This document shows positions 25,391 through 34,120 of a stretch of DNA of 44,955 bases, piece after piece (positions within the stretch are counted from its first letter, which is position 1; every line of letters begins with the position of its first letter). The stretch covers positions 1 to 44,955 of the forward strand of contig JAEOTW010000161.1 of assembly GCA_016839655.1 (NCBI GenBank), written 5' to 3'. Position numbers and translations under genes: made by a program. The DNA is from Promethearchaeota archaeon. GTDB lineage: Archaea > Asgardarchaeota > Lokiarchaeia > Sigynarchaeales > SOKP01. A model generated the notes under the pieces. It saw only the letters and a list, made by a program, of their open reading frames with translations, did no database searches and was not told where the DNA came from.

Positions 25391-27745
25391 ATGGTAAATA
25401 TTTCAATTTCTAGTCTTATAATTGATAAATTTGGTTTAAATTTATATAAGAAATCACTTAAATTTCTTTCCAATAAAATTAATTTGATTAATATTGAAGA
25501 AGATCCTATTTTAGTCAGAAGTCTAATATTAGACAATGAACGAGAATTTCATCTCATAATAGATGAAAAGAATAACGAGATTTTTCACGATTGTCCGTCA
25601 TTTCTAATTCATTCTGAAAAAAGCAAAAAAATTTGTGTTCATTTGATAAAATTGTTATCAATCATAAAATCTAGTCTTGCTCATAAAATTTTAGAGAATT
25701 TTAAGAGTTATATTTTAACTTCAGAAGATTTAGGTTCACAAAAAAAGAGTAATAATTTTCTACTATTAGCTAATAGTTGTTTTGAGAGTAAAAATTGCGT
25801 AGAAGCATTAAACTACTTAAATAAAGCAATTTACAATCAATTTGAAACTGAAAATATTATTAAAACTTACTTAAATACAGCAATCAACAATAATTTATTT
25901 ATAGAATTCTTTGAATTTTTACAAAATGGATTCGAGAATGATTTAGAGAAATATTTTTTGAAATTTAATAATGATATTGATAATGGATTTAAAAAATTCT
26001 TGAGTACAATACAAGAATATTCTTTTTTTAATCTTCTTAAAATCATTGAGTCTATTAATAAAATACTGGAGTTTAAGGAAGTTTCGTTTTTAGCCACTCA
26101 TTTTGAGAAATTAAAAACACTAATAAATAATTCGCATTTTAATAATCAATACTTTTCTATTTATCTGATAAAGAAGAATTATACAGAATTAGTTAAACTT
26201 AATCCTTTATTCAAGGATATCATATCTACTAATTCATTAAAAACTCTAAAAATCAAACTTTTAAACTATTTTTTTTCTGAAATCGATAATTTTTGCATTC
26301 TTGATAAATTAAAGTTATTAAAAAAGCAATTTGAAGTAATAGATATACCAAAAGAAGAATTTCATGATGATTATGTGAAATACAAAATTGAAATTAAGGA
26401 ATTAGAAAGAAAAGTGTATCTGAAAAAGTTTGCTTTTCTTAAGTTGTTAATAGAAAAATATAAGATTATAAGGGCTGAAGGTAAGTTTAAGAAAAAAAGG
26501 AACACCTATATTGTAGAACATGATGAAAAAAATATAAAAAATCCAGTCTACCATTATATTGTCTCCCGTATTGGCTTTTTTGGATTAAATGATCAAACAA
26601 TAAAATCTTCTGAAATAGGAATCAATTATTTTATTATGAAAGAACTATTTTTAGATGATCTTAGTAGTTTTCAAGATGTATACTATTATCGACAGCAATT
26701 TTGGGGAGAAGAGAAGGATTATGAAATAAAACCAATTGAGGGTGTTTCATTACTAAGTGAAAAGGCTGATTATAGTTATAATACAATCCAAAAAGTATCA
26801 GAAGATGCAATGGTTATTGAATGGGATCTTGCAAATAAACCAATTCAAGGTAGTTTAGTAAATGCTTACGGTTCGCAAATTATCATCCCTGATTACAATA
26901 ATCCCCTATTTCATGATTTAAAGCCATTTGATCTTTGTTATTGTCAAAAAACACCCATTAAAATTGAAAGCAACATTATTAAGACAATTAACATTATTAC
27001 AAAATGCTCATTTAAAGATGCTATCAAGAGCGTTTCTAAGGGTATGGAATTTATTCAAGGATTTTACCCATTATCACTTATTAAAGCAGTATTAAATAAA
27101 GACATTAATCCTTTTCAAGCTAATGAAATTGTGGTAAATAATCCAAATAAATCATTTGTACCAAATTATAATGTCTTTGTTAAAGCATTTAAAAATTTCC
27201 TACTTGACTATATTTTTAAAGAAAAGGATTATATCTTTGAGGAATTGAAAAAAGATATTGAACTTAATACTAATCAAATTTTAACCTTATTGAATTTAAA
27301 TAGTGAATTAGCTGGATTGGATCTGCCCTATAATCAAATACTACAAAAATGTCTTTATCCCGATATTATTCTTAAAGAATTTAAATCAAATTTTTTAGAT
27401 GAAATCCATTCTATTATTGAAAATTTATTGAATTCTCATGAACTTGGAAGTACAGTTATATTTAATTTAAAAAAAATGCAACATACCCCTTTTTTTAAAT
27501 ATTCTAACAAAATTCTCAAAATTCGAAAAAATGAGTTTGAATCTACTCAAATAATTAGGTTACATGATAATGGAAGAGTTTTTTATGAAATGTCTGGAAT
27601 TTTTAAAACCTACTATGGTAGGAAATTTTTCAAAATTCTTCAGTTTAAAGAAGACTTAATTCTTACACCTGATAAATTTAAGAAATTTCGTGATTATAGT
27701 TCTAAGTTAAATCTTAATCTAAATCTTATTGATAAATATAATTAG
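25391..27745 (+). CDS. SWIM-zinc-finger-like protein of the MoxR-VWA operon
   Basis: A 784-residue protein beginning 4 bases after the VWA gene stop. Near the N-terminus, EREFHLIIDEKNNEIFHDCP with KKICVHLIKLL resembles a SWIM finger (CxC...CxH). The ligands here would be His66, Cys68, Cys82 and His84, so the first Cys is replaced by His. The remaining ~690 residues are helical and low in recognisable motifs, with a more beta-rich segment around 430-530. SWIM fingers mediate DNA or protein binding. Position and order match the bacterial MoxR-VWA-SWIM clusters. Beyond the finger I do not recognise the protein. Confidence 0.6.
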   Translation: MVNISISSLIIDKFGLNLYKKSLKFLSNKINLINIEEDPILVRSLILDNEREFHLIIDEKNNEIFHDCPSFLIHSEKSKKICVHLIKLLSIIKSSLAHKILENFKSYILTSEDLGSQKKSNNFLLLANSCFESKNCVEALNYLNKAIYNQFETENIIKTYLNTAINNNLFIEFFEFLQNGFENDLEKYFLKFNNDIDNGFKKFLSTIQEYSFFNLLKIIESINKILEFKEVSFLATHFEKLKTLINNSHFNNQYFSIYLIKKNYTELVKLNPLFKDIISTNSLKTLKIKLLNYFFSEIDNFCILDKLKLLKKQFEVIDIPKEEFHDDYVKYKIEIKELERKVYLKKFAFLKLLIEKYKIIRAEGKFKKKRNTYIVEHDEKNIKNPVYHYIVSRIGFFGLNDQTIKSSEIGINYFIMKELFLDDLSSFQDVYYYRQQFWGEEKDYEIKPIEGVSLLSEKADYSYNTIQKVSEDAMVIEWDLANKPIQGSLVNAYGSQIIIPDYNNPLFHDLKPFDLCYCQKTPIKIESNIIKTINIITKCSFKDAIKSVSKGMEFIQGFYPLSLIKAVLNKDINPFQANEIVVNNPNKSFVPNYNVFVKAFKNFLLDYIFKEKDYIFEELKKDIELNTNQILTLLNLNSELAGLDLPYNQILQKCLYPDIILKEFKSNFLDEIHSIIENLLNSHELGSTVIFNLKKMQHTPFFKYSNKILKIRKNEFESTQIIRLHDNGRVFYEMSGIFKTYYGRKFFKILQFKEDLILTPDKFKKFRDYSSKLNLNLNLIDKYN

Positions 27746-27753
27746 CTACTGTA

Positions 27754-28944
27754 TTATTTTTCGAATTGCAATTTTCCATAAACAGCGTCATGACCAGGTA
27801 TAAACCAGAATTTTCCATTTCTAATTTTGTTTATTGCTTCATATAAATTTTCAGGTATGTTGTCAAAATTACTTTTTCCTTCCCATAAGGCGAATTCATT
27901 ATCATTATTTTCAACTAACATGTGGTAAATTGACAAATTTTTTCGATCATATTCGGTTCCTCCTAATACAACAGAGATTAAATGTAATAACGGGACAATA
28001 TATTGAAAATTTAATTTGAAAGGGCTTATTTGATCGCTTAAATCTTGAACTCGAGCTAAAACTCCTTTTGTTAATGCTTTTTTACAATAAGGACAAATAT
28101 CAATATTTAGTTTTGGGCTACAGTAGTAATCTTTTTTATTAACATGGCGTTCTGGTCTATGACCATCATAGTAATATTTCCCTTGGGATGGTTTAAATTC
28201 ATAAGTCTTAACGATTTTGTTTCTTTTTATTGATTCTATAAGATTACAGTAATTTAGTTTATTAAACTGAATTTTTGTGGCTTCTCTGCCTAATCTATGA
28301 AAATTTGTAGAATGACAGTCAGAATTAGATATAATTGACACTTTATTTAACTCTGAAATACTCCTCACCATTAAGGGATCTGCACTTAAACCCGTTTCTA
28401 TACAATTAATATAATTAATTCCAAATCCCAAAGCTTCTTTCATTGTATTAAACTGAGTTTTATCTCCAAAAATACCAAAATAAGGAGTAAATATATGAGC
28501 TGGAATTATCTCAATGTCCTCGTCTATAGATTTTAAGCCAAAAATAATGCTTTCTGCAGATTTATAGATTTTTGGTCTACCTTCGTTTGTTATATTCCCA
28601 AATTTCGATAAAAAATTTATAGCCTCATCTAGTTTTTCAAAGTTTGGAAAAAGAATAATAAAATGTACCTTTTTAATGCCTAAATGATTGTTCCAAATTA
28701 CTTCTATTTCTGTCTGTAATATAAAATTAACTTCTGGGATTTTAGGAGTACAGTATATTCCCCTTGAACATTCAATTAGATTATTCTTTAATTCAATTAA
28801 CCATAATGGGTGGAGACAATCACCAGTTCCTACTAACTGAATTCCTTTTAAATAGCTATTAAAAGCCAATTTAAAAACATCAATATTTTTACTTGCTCCC
28901 CCAGAATACTTACTATGAATATGTAAATCACAGATTTTATTCAT
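27754..28944 (-). CDS. endoQ: Endonuclease Q-like PHP-domain DNA repair nuclease
   Basis: A 396-residue protein of the archaeal EndoQ family. The PHP metal-site motifs are DLHIHSKYSGG (6-16), GTGDCLHPLW, EIEVIW, PAHIFTPYFG and SNSDCH. Then comes the family-specific C-terminal part: YYYDGHRPERH, a four-Cys-type zinc site (CSPK...CPYC) and LTKGVLARVQDLSD. EndoQ incises DNA 5' of deaminated bases such as uracil or hypoxanthine and abasic sites, independent of glycosylases. It is convergent with the SWIM-like gene (8 bases apart) and has its own minus-strand promoter region. Confidence 0.88.
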   Translation of the reverse strand: MNKICDLHIHSKYSGGASKNIDVFKLAFNSYLKGIQLVGTGDCLHPLWLIELKNNLIECSRGIYCTPKIPEVNFILQTEIEVIWNNHLGIKKVHFIILFPNFEKLDEAINFLSKFGNITNEGRPKIYKSAESIIFGLKSIDEDIEIIPAHIFTPYFGIFGDKTQFNTMKEALGFGINYINCIETGLSADPLMVRSISELNKVSIISNSDCHSTNFHRLGREATKIQFNKLNYCNLIESIKRNKIVKTYEFKPSQGKYYYDGHRPERHVNKKDYYCSPKLNIDICPYCKKALTKGVLARVQDLSDQISPFKLNFQYIVPLLHLISVVLGGTEYDRKNLSIYHMLVENNDNEFALWEGKSNFDNIPENLYEAINKIRNGKFWFIPGHDAVYGKLQFEK

Positions 28945-29035
28945 TTTTTTTAATTAAATTAATTGAAATTTGTATTATTATTCCGATCAACTTATTTAAA
29001 ATCATAAATAAAAATTATTTTTAAAAGAAAATTGT

Positions 29036-29074
29036 TAGATTACTCAAAGAAACAATTAATTTCACTGTAATCTA
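29036..29074. repeat. Inverted repeat upstream of coaBC
   Basis: TAGATTAC (29036-29043) and GTAATCTA (29067-29074) are perfect inverted copies separated by 23 bases. They lie in the 249-base divergent spacer between endoQ and coaBC. They could form a hairpin or an operator; nothing else recognisable is in the spacer apart from the TATA box. Confidence 0.35.
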
Positions 29075-29142
29075 CCTTTAGATTGAATTTTTCCGAGGGA
29101 GAATAAATAAATGTATCAATATTTTTTTTATTAATGCACAAA

Positions 29143-29156
29143 TTTTATTTATATAG
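29143..29156 (+). promoter_or_regulatory. TATA box for coaBC
   Basis: TTTTATTTATATAG lies about 40-50 bases before the ATG at 29194. AGGA at 29181-29184 is the likely ribosome binding site. Confidence 0.45.
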
Positions 29157-29193
29157 AATCTGAAAGTTTAATTGATAATTAGGAAAAAAATAT

Positions 29194-30480
29194 ATGGATA
29201 TGGCAAAAAATAATTTTCAACACCCATCTAAGGACATCACTGAAAGTAAGGGTACTATTCTTAGAGGAAAAACAATATGTATGTGTTTAACAGGGTCAGT
29301 AGCAGTAATTTCCTCTCCAATTGTAGCCCGTGAGCTTATGAGATTAGGAGCTGAAGTTATATGTGTTATGTCTAGAGCCGCAACGGAGCTGATTAACCCT
29401 GCTTTAATGGAATGGGCAACAGGAAATAAAGTGATCACAAAATTGACAGGAGCAGTTGAGCATGTATATCTAGCAGGTGATAGACCTAGAAGTGTAGGAA
29501 AAGCTGATTTAATTTTAATATGCCCTGCTACAGCAAATACAATATCAAAAATAGCATGTGGAGTTGACGACACGCCGGTAACAACAATAGCATCAACAGC
29601 ATTTGGATCATCTTTACCTATAGTAATCGTACCTGCTATGCATGAGAGTATGTATAAACATCCTATTTTAGAAAAAAATGAGAGACAACTCCGTGAATGT
29701 GGCGTTGAAATTTTAGGTCCAAGAATTTCAGAAGGTAAAGCTAAAATAGCTAAAATTGATGATATTATTGATAGGGTTATAGATTTATTAGTAACAAAGA
29801 AGGATTTAGAGGATAAGAAAATTCTTATTACCGCCGGTCCAACTAGAGAAGCTATAGATTCTGTTAGATTTGTCTCCAATAAGTCGTCAGGAAGAATGGG
29901 GATTGAATTAGCCAAAGAAGCCTCTGCTAGAGGAGCGGATGTAACGTTAATTGCTGGTGAATGTATGGTAAAATTGCCGAATTATTTAAAAACAAAACAT
30001 GTAGTTTCTACTGATGATTTTATAAATGCAGTTAAAGATGAAATCTCACTAAATAATTATGATTTTTTTATCTCTGCTGCTGCTGTAAGTGATTATAAAC
30101 CAATTGAATGCATAGAAGGAAAAATTTCTTCTGATAATGTAGAAAAACTTCAAGTCAATATGAAGTTAACACCAAAAATAATAAATGTAGCAAGAAAAAA
30201 AGATTATAATTTATTCATTGTAGCTTTTAAAGCAGAAACTAATGTATCTAAAAGTGAATTAATAGAACGTGCCTATAATAGACTCCTTAAATCTGAAGTT
30301 GATTTAATTGTAGCAAATGATATCGGTAGACAAGATATTGGATTTAGCAGTAAATACAACGAAGTTTTTATTATAGATAAGAAGAAACGTATCACTCATG
30401 TTGAGAGAAATACTAAACGATATATCGCATCGAAAATAATTGATGTTGTTATTGAAGCCTACCAAAAGAGAAATTCATAA
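29194..30480 (+). CDS. coaBC: Bifunctional phosphopantothenoylcysteine decarboxylase / phosphopantothenate-cysteine ligase
   Basis: A 428-residue bifunctional enzyme of coenzyme A synthesis. The N-terminal flavoprotein decarboxylase (CoaC, ~25-205) has CLTGSVAVISSP, ICPATANTISKIACGVDD and VPAMHESMY with the catalytic-type PAMxxxMY. The C-terminal ligase (CoaB, ~208-428) has ILITAGPTREAIDSVRFVSN, SSGRMG, AAAVSDYKP and VANDIGRQDIGF. In archaea the ligase couples cysteine to 4'-phosphopantothenate, and the decarboxylase then yields phosphopantetheine. The start could be ATG 29194 or 29200; AGGA upstream suits either. It is transcribed alone, with long spacers on both sides. Confidence 0.93.
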   Translation: MDMAKNNFQHPSKDITESKGTILRGKTICMCLTGSVAVISSPIVARELMRLGAEVICVMSRAATELINPALMEWATGNKVITKLTGAVEHVYLAGDRPRSVGKADLILICPATANTISKIACGVDDTPVTTIASTAFGSSLPIVIVPAMHESMYKHPILEKNERQLRECGVEILGPRISEGKAKIAKIDDIIDRVIDLLVTKKDLEDKKILITAGPTREAIDSVRFVSNKSSGRMGIELAKEASARGADVTLIAGECMVKLPNYLKTKHVVSTDDFINAVKDEISLNNYDFFISAAAVSDYKPIECIEGKISSDNVEKLQVNMKLTPKIINVARKKDYNLFIVAFKAETNVSKSELIERAYNRLLKSEVDLIVANDIGRQDIGFSSKYNEVFIIDKKKRITHVERNTKRYIASKIIDVVIEAYQKRNS

Positions 30481-30635
30481 AACTAGGGTTAGGAACCTCT
30501 ATTTATAAATATTTTAATAAAAAACAACTTTTTTTATGCAATTAAATCCAATGAAAATATTTAAATATTAATTTATTTACTGTAAAGAGTGAATATAATT
30601 ATAAAATTTGATTAGATAATTGAAAGCTATGGAAT

Positions 30636-30651
30636 TTAGATATATATCTAA
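30636..30651. repeat. 16-bp perfect palindrome upstream of top6B
   Basis: TTAGATATATATCTAA is a perfect palindrome about 36 bases before the TATA box, a position suited to an activator or repressor. AT-richness makes chance occurrence possible. Confidence 0.4.
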
Positions 30652-30686
30652 TATCTTATAGGTTTTTTAATTAGTTTGCTAATAGA

Positions 30687-30704
30687 TTTATATATATTTA
30701 TAAA
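30687..30704 (+). promoter_or_regulatory. TATA box for the topoisomerase VI operon
   Basis: TTTATATATATTTATAAA predicts transcription from about 30715-30723, close to the ATG at 30723 that is out of frame with top6B. Confidence 0.5.
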
Positions 30705-30804
30705 TTGTTGTAATAAGATTAAATGAACAATAGATCATACGAGTGCGTCCAAAATTAAATCAAAAGAAGAAGGTAAAATTAAGCAAGGAACAATAGCAGA
30801 GTAT

Positions 30805-33800
30805 ATGCGTAAGCGAACTCAACTAGTTGGTTTCGAATTTGGTTATTGGAAACACGTTCAATATTGTGCAGAATTTATTGACAATGCCCTAGATGCTATT
30901 GAGAGCTTTCAATGGAAAGAATTGAGAAAATCAGATTCCAAAATTAAATTTTCATTAGATCAAGAATTATTTCTTGAAAAATTTTCTATACTTGATACAG
31001 CAAAAGAAGAAAAAAAATCTCAACATTTGAATAATGAAGCGAAACATACTTTAATGCAAGAATTAGGTATTGAATCTGTTGATCAGGAACAATTTTATAT
31101 TCAAGAACCAGAAGTAAAAGAAGAAGAATCTGGAGAAATAGTTGATCAAGAAGAATTGGAAGTAGAAGAGGAAGTTCAGAGAATAATAGATGATATGCAA
31201 GGAATCATTAAACCCGTTGAAAATATAATTGATGTAGAACCGATAGTGGGAGTAAGAATTAGAGAATATGAGGCTCCATCTTTTTTAACATCCGAAATAA
31301 GCCAGAAAAACATTATGAGTTATACATTTGAAATTTTCGACAATGGTACGGGTATGTCAAAAATTGATCTAAGAAAATTTGGCAAATATCTCGCCTCATC
31401 TAAATCTATGGAGTTAAAACAAACCAGGGGTAGTCAAGGATTTGGAGCTCCAAGTGCATTTAGTGATGCACAAAATACAACAGGTAAACCTGTTATAACA
31501 GTCTCGAAATCAGCTGATAATATTTATGCTACTGTAGCAGAATTTTTTACTACCTCCAAAAATGAAAAGAAGTATTTAATTCATCCTACTGATATTGACA
31601 GTTTTTTTCTTCATGGAACCTATATAAAATTGAATTATTTAAACGTGAAATATGTTAAAGGGTATGTTGAGAAATATATCGAAGAAACTGCGTTTATGAA
31701 TCCACATGTTACCATTATTTATATTGATCCATATGGGAAGGAAAAAATTTATCGAAGATTAGCAACTTTTTTCCCAGATGAGCCTAAATATGCCAAACCC
31801 CATCCTTCCTCAGTTAATATAGGGGATCTACAAGATTTAATTACAAAATCAGAGAATAAATCAATTTCTGCATTTTTACAAGATAATTTTGTAAGGATGA
31901 GCTCAAGAACTGCAAAAGAAATTGTAGATCTCGCTGAAAGAGATTTACAAGACCAATTACAATTACTTATTCTAAAAGATGGATTTGTAAATCTAATAAA
32001 AAAGAAAACGGACCCAATATACTATTTGAAATATGAAAAAAGGGTTTATGGGCGCTCTGATAAACCAAGAGATAAGTTAATTATTTATCGAGTTGATTCT
32101 GAAGATATAAAAGAGGAATTTTGGAAAGAAATCTCTGAATACAATAAATTAATTAAGGATCACGAAAAAATCAGCAAAGAGATAAAGAAATTAAACAATC
32201 GTATCGATAAAACTGAGACTCAAAAAGAAATTAAGAATATTGAGAGAGAAATTAGAAAACTGGTGAAAATTAAAGATGAGATTAGAAATCAAAAAGATAA
32301 TGTAAAAGTAAATTTAAATAAATTATTTACCGACTCAAAAGGACGATTGATTGAATTAAAAAAATTGAAAAACAGAACAGACTTTGAAGACCTCGTTAAT
32401 AAAGTTCGTATTTCTAAAGCCAAACCTATTGAGCTAACAAAGGATCAGTTTAATTCTCTTTTTCTCGCCTTTAAGTCAATTAAATATATGGCTCCTCCAA
32501 CTGACACAGCAATTCCAGTAGGAGAATCGACTTTAGAGAATACTTTAATCAAAGAAATTGGGCTAAGAATTTCAGAAAACATAGATGATTTTGCTGGACC
32601 CATTGAAAATATTACTCAGATATCTGAATTAATACATGAAGAAAAGCAGAAATCACTATTAGAAGAAGGTATCAAGATTGATAGTGATATTATCAATAAT
32701 GTCTCAATAGAATCACAAGAAATCATTACTTTAAACTCAGAAATATTAGGAACTATTGATGTCGTTGATGAGGTAACAGATCAACAGCAATTAAAGACAA
32801 TAATTAATGATCTTCTCTCATATTCGGATATAGAATCTATAGATACCTATAGTAACGTATTTGAATATTTTATTGAAAACTATACTAAAGATGATGATTT
32901 TGTTGCAGCAGAAACAAGAGCACCTACAAGTGGAAAAGGTTTAGCTTATGTTGTAGAGGCAGTAATGGCCTATTCGAGAAATTTAGAAGTTCCCAAAAGG
33001 TCTAGGGATGTTTTATCGAGGTTTGTAAATAGAACACCTAAGTTAAGAGATAGCGCAGATTGTGCAATTACCAAAGCAGTTCAATCAGTTAATTGGAAAA
33101 ATTACAACCTTGATACTTATGATAATAACTTGCCAAAGGGACCAATAAAATTATTAGTTAATATTTCAGGACCCTTTGTTCATTTGATGTTTAAATCCCA
33201 ATCAAAAAATGCCTTAGCAGATGACGAAGATTTAATTAAGGAGATTAAGTTTTGCCTTGAAGCAATAGGAAGAAGATTGAGGATATATATCAATCGAAAA
33301 GCTAATCTTTATAAAAGTGAAAAGAGAGCTAGTTTAATAGAAAAATACATTCCTCTTTTTGTTAACAGCTTATATAATATTGCATCTCAAGGTGAAAGTA
33401 TACATAAATCAAAGCTTAACAAGAAAGAATTAGAAGACTTAATGAGAAATGCAATAGGCAAAAAACCTACACCTATATCTAAACCTCCAGAAGTAGGAGA
33501 AATTAAAGAAACTCTCCTTAAAAAGGAAGAAGTAATAGAGAAACCTACTGAATTACAACCAGTTGCTAAGATAGTCGAACTTAAAAAAGAGTTATTTACT
33601 GAGAAAACGCTTAAAAATTGGACCAAAGCCGAATTAATTGATTACTGTAATGAGCATTATATTAACCTGTTATCTAAGGATACAAAATCAATTATTATTA
33701 ACAAAATACTTGAATCTTATAAAAAACCTATTGAAGTAAAACCAAAGGATTTAAAACCTCTAGAACCAGTAGAAATTACTCCTGATACTATCCCAGTAAA

Positions 33801-34107
33801 ACAAGTACAATTGCCAATTTCTAAAGCAAAAGCACCAAGTAAGATAACTCCTAAAAAATCACCTCCAGTTCATAAACCTACACCCCCAAAACAAACACAA
33901 ACTACATTACCACTCATTACAACTGGAAAAATATTAAAAGTATTATCGGATGAATGGCAAACTATCAAGCATCTCATTTTTAAGTTAAAAATTAAAGATA
34001 TGATGGATGCCAGATATCTCCAACTTAAACTTAAGGAATTAGAACGTAAAGATAAAGTTTTAGTTGAATCAAAAATGGGTAAAAGACAATGGAAACTAAA
34101 AGAATAA
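30805..34107 (+). CDS. top6B: DNA topoisomerase VI subunit B, enlarged, with C-terminal SAP-like and winged-helix regions
   Basis: At 1100 residues from ATG 30805 it is far longer than usual subunits (~530-690). GHKL ATPase motifs: N-box EFIDNALDA (Asn27), DNGTGM (179-184) and GSQGFGAPSAF (209 on) with NTTGKP. An acidic insertion (~35-165) separates the first two. The H2TH region (ISAFLQDNF), a charged coiled coil (~445-520) and the transducer (FVNRTPKL) follow. The C-terminal extension has a SAP-like module (NWTKAELIDYCNEHY) and a winged helix. ATG 30805 lies inside the conserved first helix: the upstream frame adds KQGTIAEY, matching the family's AEFF motif. The true start is therefore upstream (ATT 30778 behind AAGGT is a candidate) or there is a one-base error near 30751. 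Confidence 0.92.
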   Translation: MRKRTQLVGFEFGYWKHVQYCAEFIDNALDAIESFQWKELRKSDSKIKFSLDQELFLEKFSILDTAKEEKKSQHLNNEAKHTLMQELGIESVDQEQFYIQEPEVKEEESGEIVDQEELEVEEEVQRIIDDMQGIIKPVENIIDVEPIVGVRIREYEAPSFLTSEISQKNIMSYTFEIFDNGTGMSKIDLRKFGKYLASSKSMELKQTRGSQGFGAPSAFSDAQNTTGKPVITVSKSADNIYATVAEFFTTSKNEKKYLIHPTDIDSFFLHGTYIKLNYLNVKYVKGYVEKYIEETAFMNPHVTIIYIDPYGKEKIYRRLATFFPDEPKYAKPHPSSVNIGDLQDLITKSENKSISAFLQDNFVRMSSRTAKEIVDLAERDLQDQLQLLILKDGFVNLIKKKTDPIYYLKYEKRVYGRSDKPRDKLIIYRVDSEDIKEEFWKEISEYNKLIKDHEKISKEIKKLNNRIDKTETQKEIKNIEREIRKLVKIKDEIRNQKDNVKVNLNKLFTDSKGRLIELKKLKNRTDFEDLVNKVRISKAKPIELTKDQFNSLFLAFKSIKYMAPPTDTAIPVGESTLENTLIKEIGLRISENIDDFAGPIENITQISELIHEEKQKSLLEEGIKIDSDIINNVSIESQEIITLNSEILGTIDVVDEVTDQQQLKTIINDLLSYSDIESIDTYSNVFEYFIENYTKDDDFVAAETRAPTSGKGLAYVVEAVMAYSRNLEVPKRSRDVLSRFVNRTPKLRDSADCAITKAVQSVNWKNYNLDTYDNNLPKGPIKLLVNISGPFVHLMFKSQSKNALADDEDLIKEIKFCLEAIGRRLRIYINRKANLYKSEKRASLIEKYIPLFVNSLYNIASQGESIHKSKLNKKELEDLMRNAIGKKPTPISKPPEVGEIKETLLKKEEVIEKPTELQPVAKIVELKKELFTEKTLKNWTKAELIDYCNEHYINLLSKDTKSIIINKILESYKKPIEVKPKDLKPLEPVEITPDTIPVKQVQLPISKAKAPSKITPKKSPPVHKPTPPKQTQTTLPLITTGKILKVLSDEWQTIKHLIFKLKIKDMMDARYLQLKLKELERKDKVLVESKMGKRQWKLKE

Positions 34108-34120
34108 ATAGGTAAATAAT

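Larger units (their letters stand above)
30481..30804 (+). other. Intergenic region and leader upstream of topoisomerase VI B
   Basis: 324 AT-rich bases. It holds a weak GGGTT/AACCT hairpin just after coaBC, a 16-bp palindrome (30636-30651), a TATA box (30687-30704), a possible 11-codon leaderless ORF beginning ATG 30723, and an in-frame extension of the top6B protein from 30727. No RNA gene is recognisable. Confidence 0.5.

Noticed and set aside
29217..29915. 232-residue open frame on the minus strand
   Set aside because: It lies wholly inside coaBC, whose protein matches a known family along its full length; the opposite frame has no recognisable domain.
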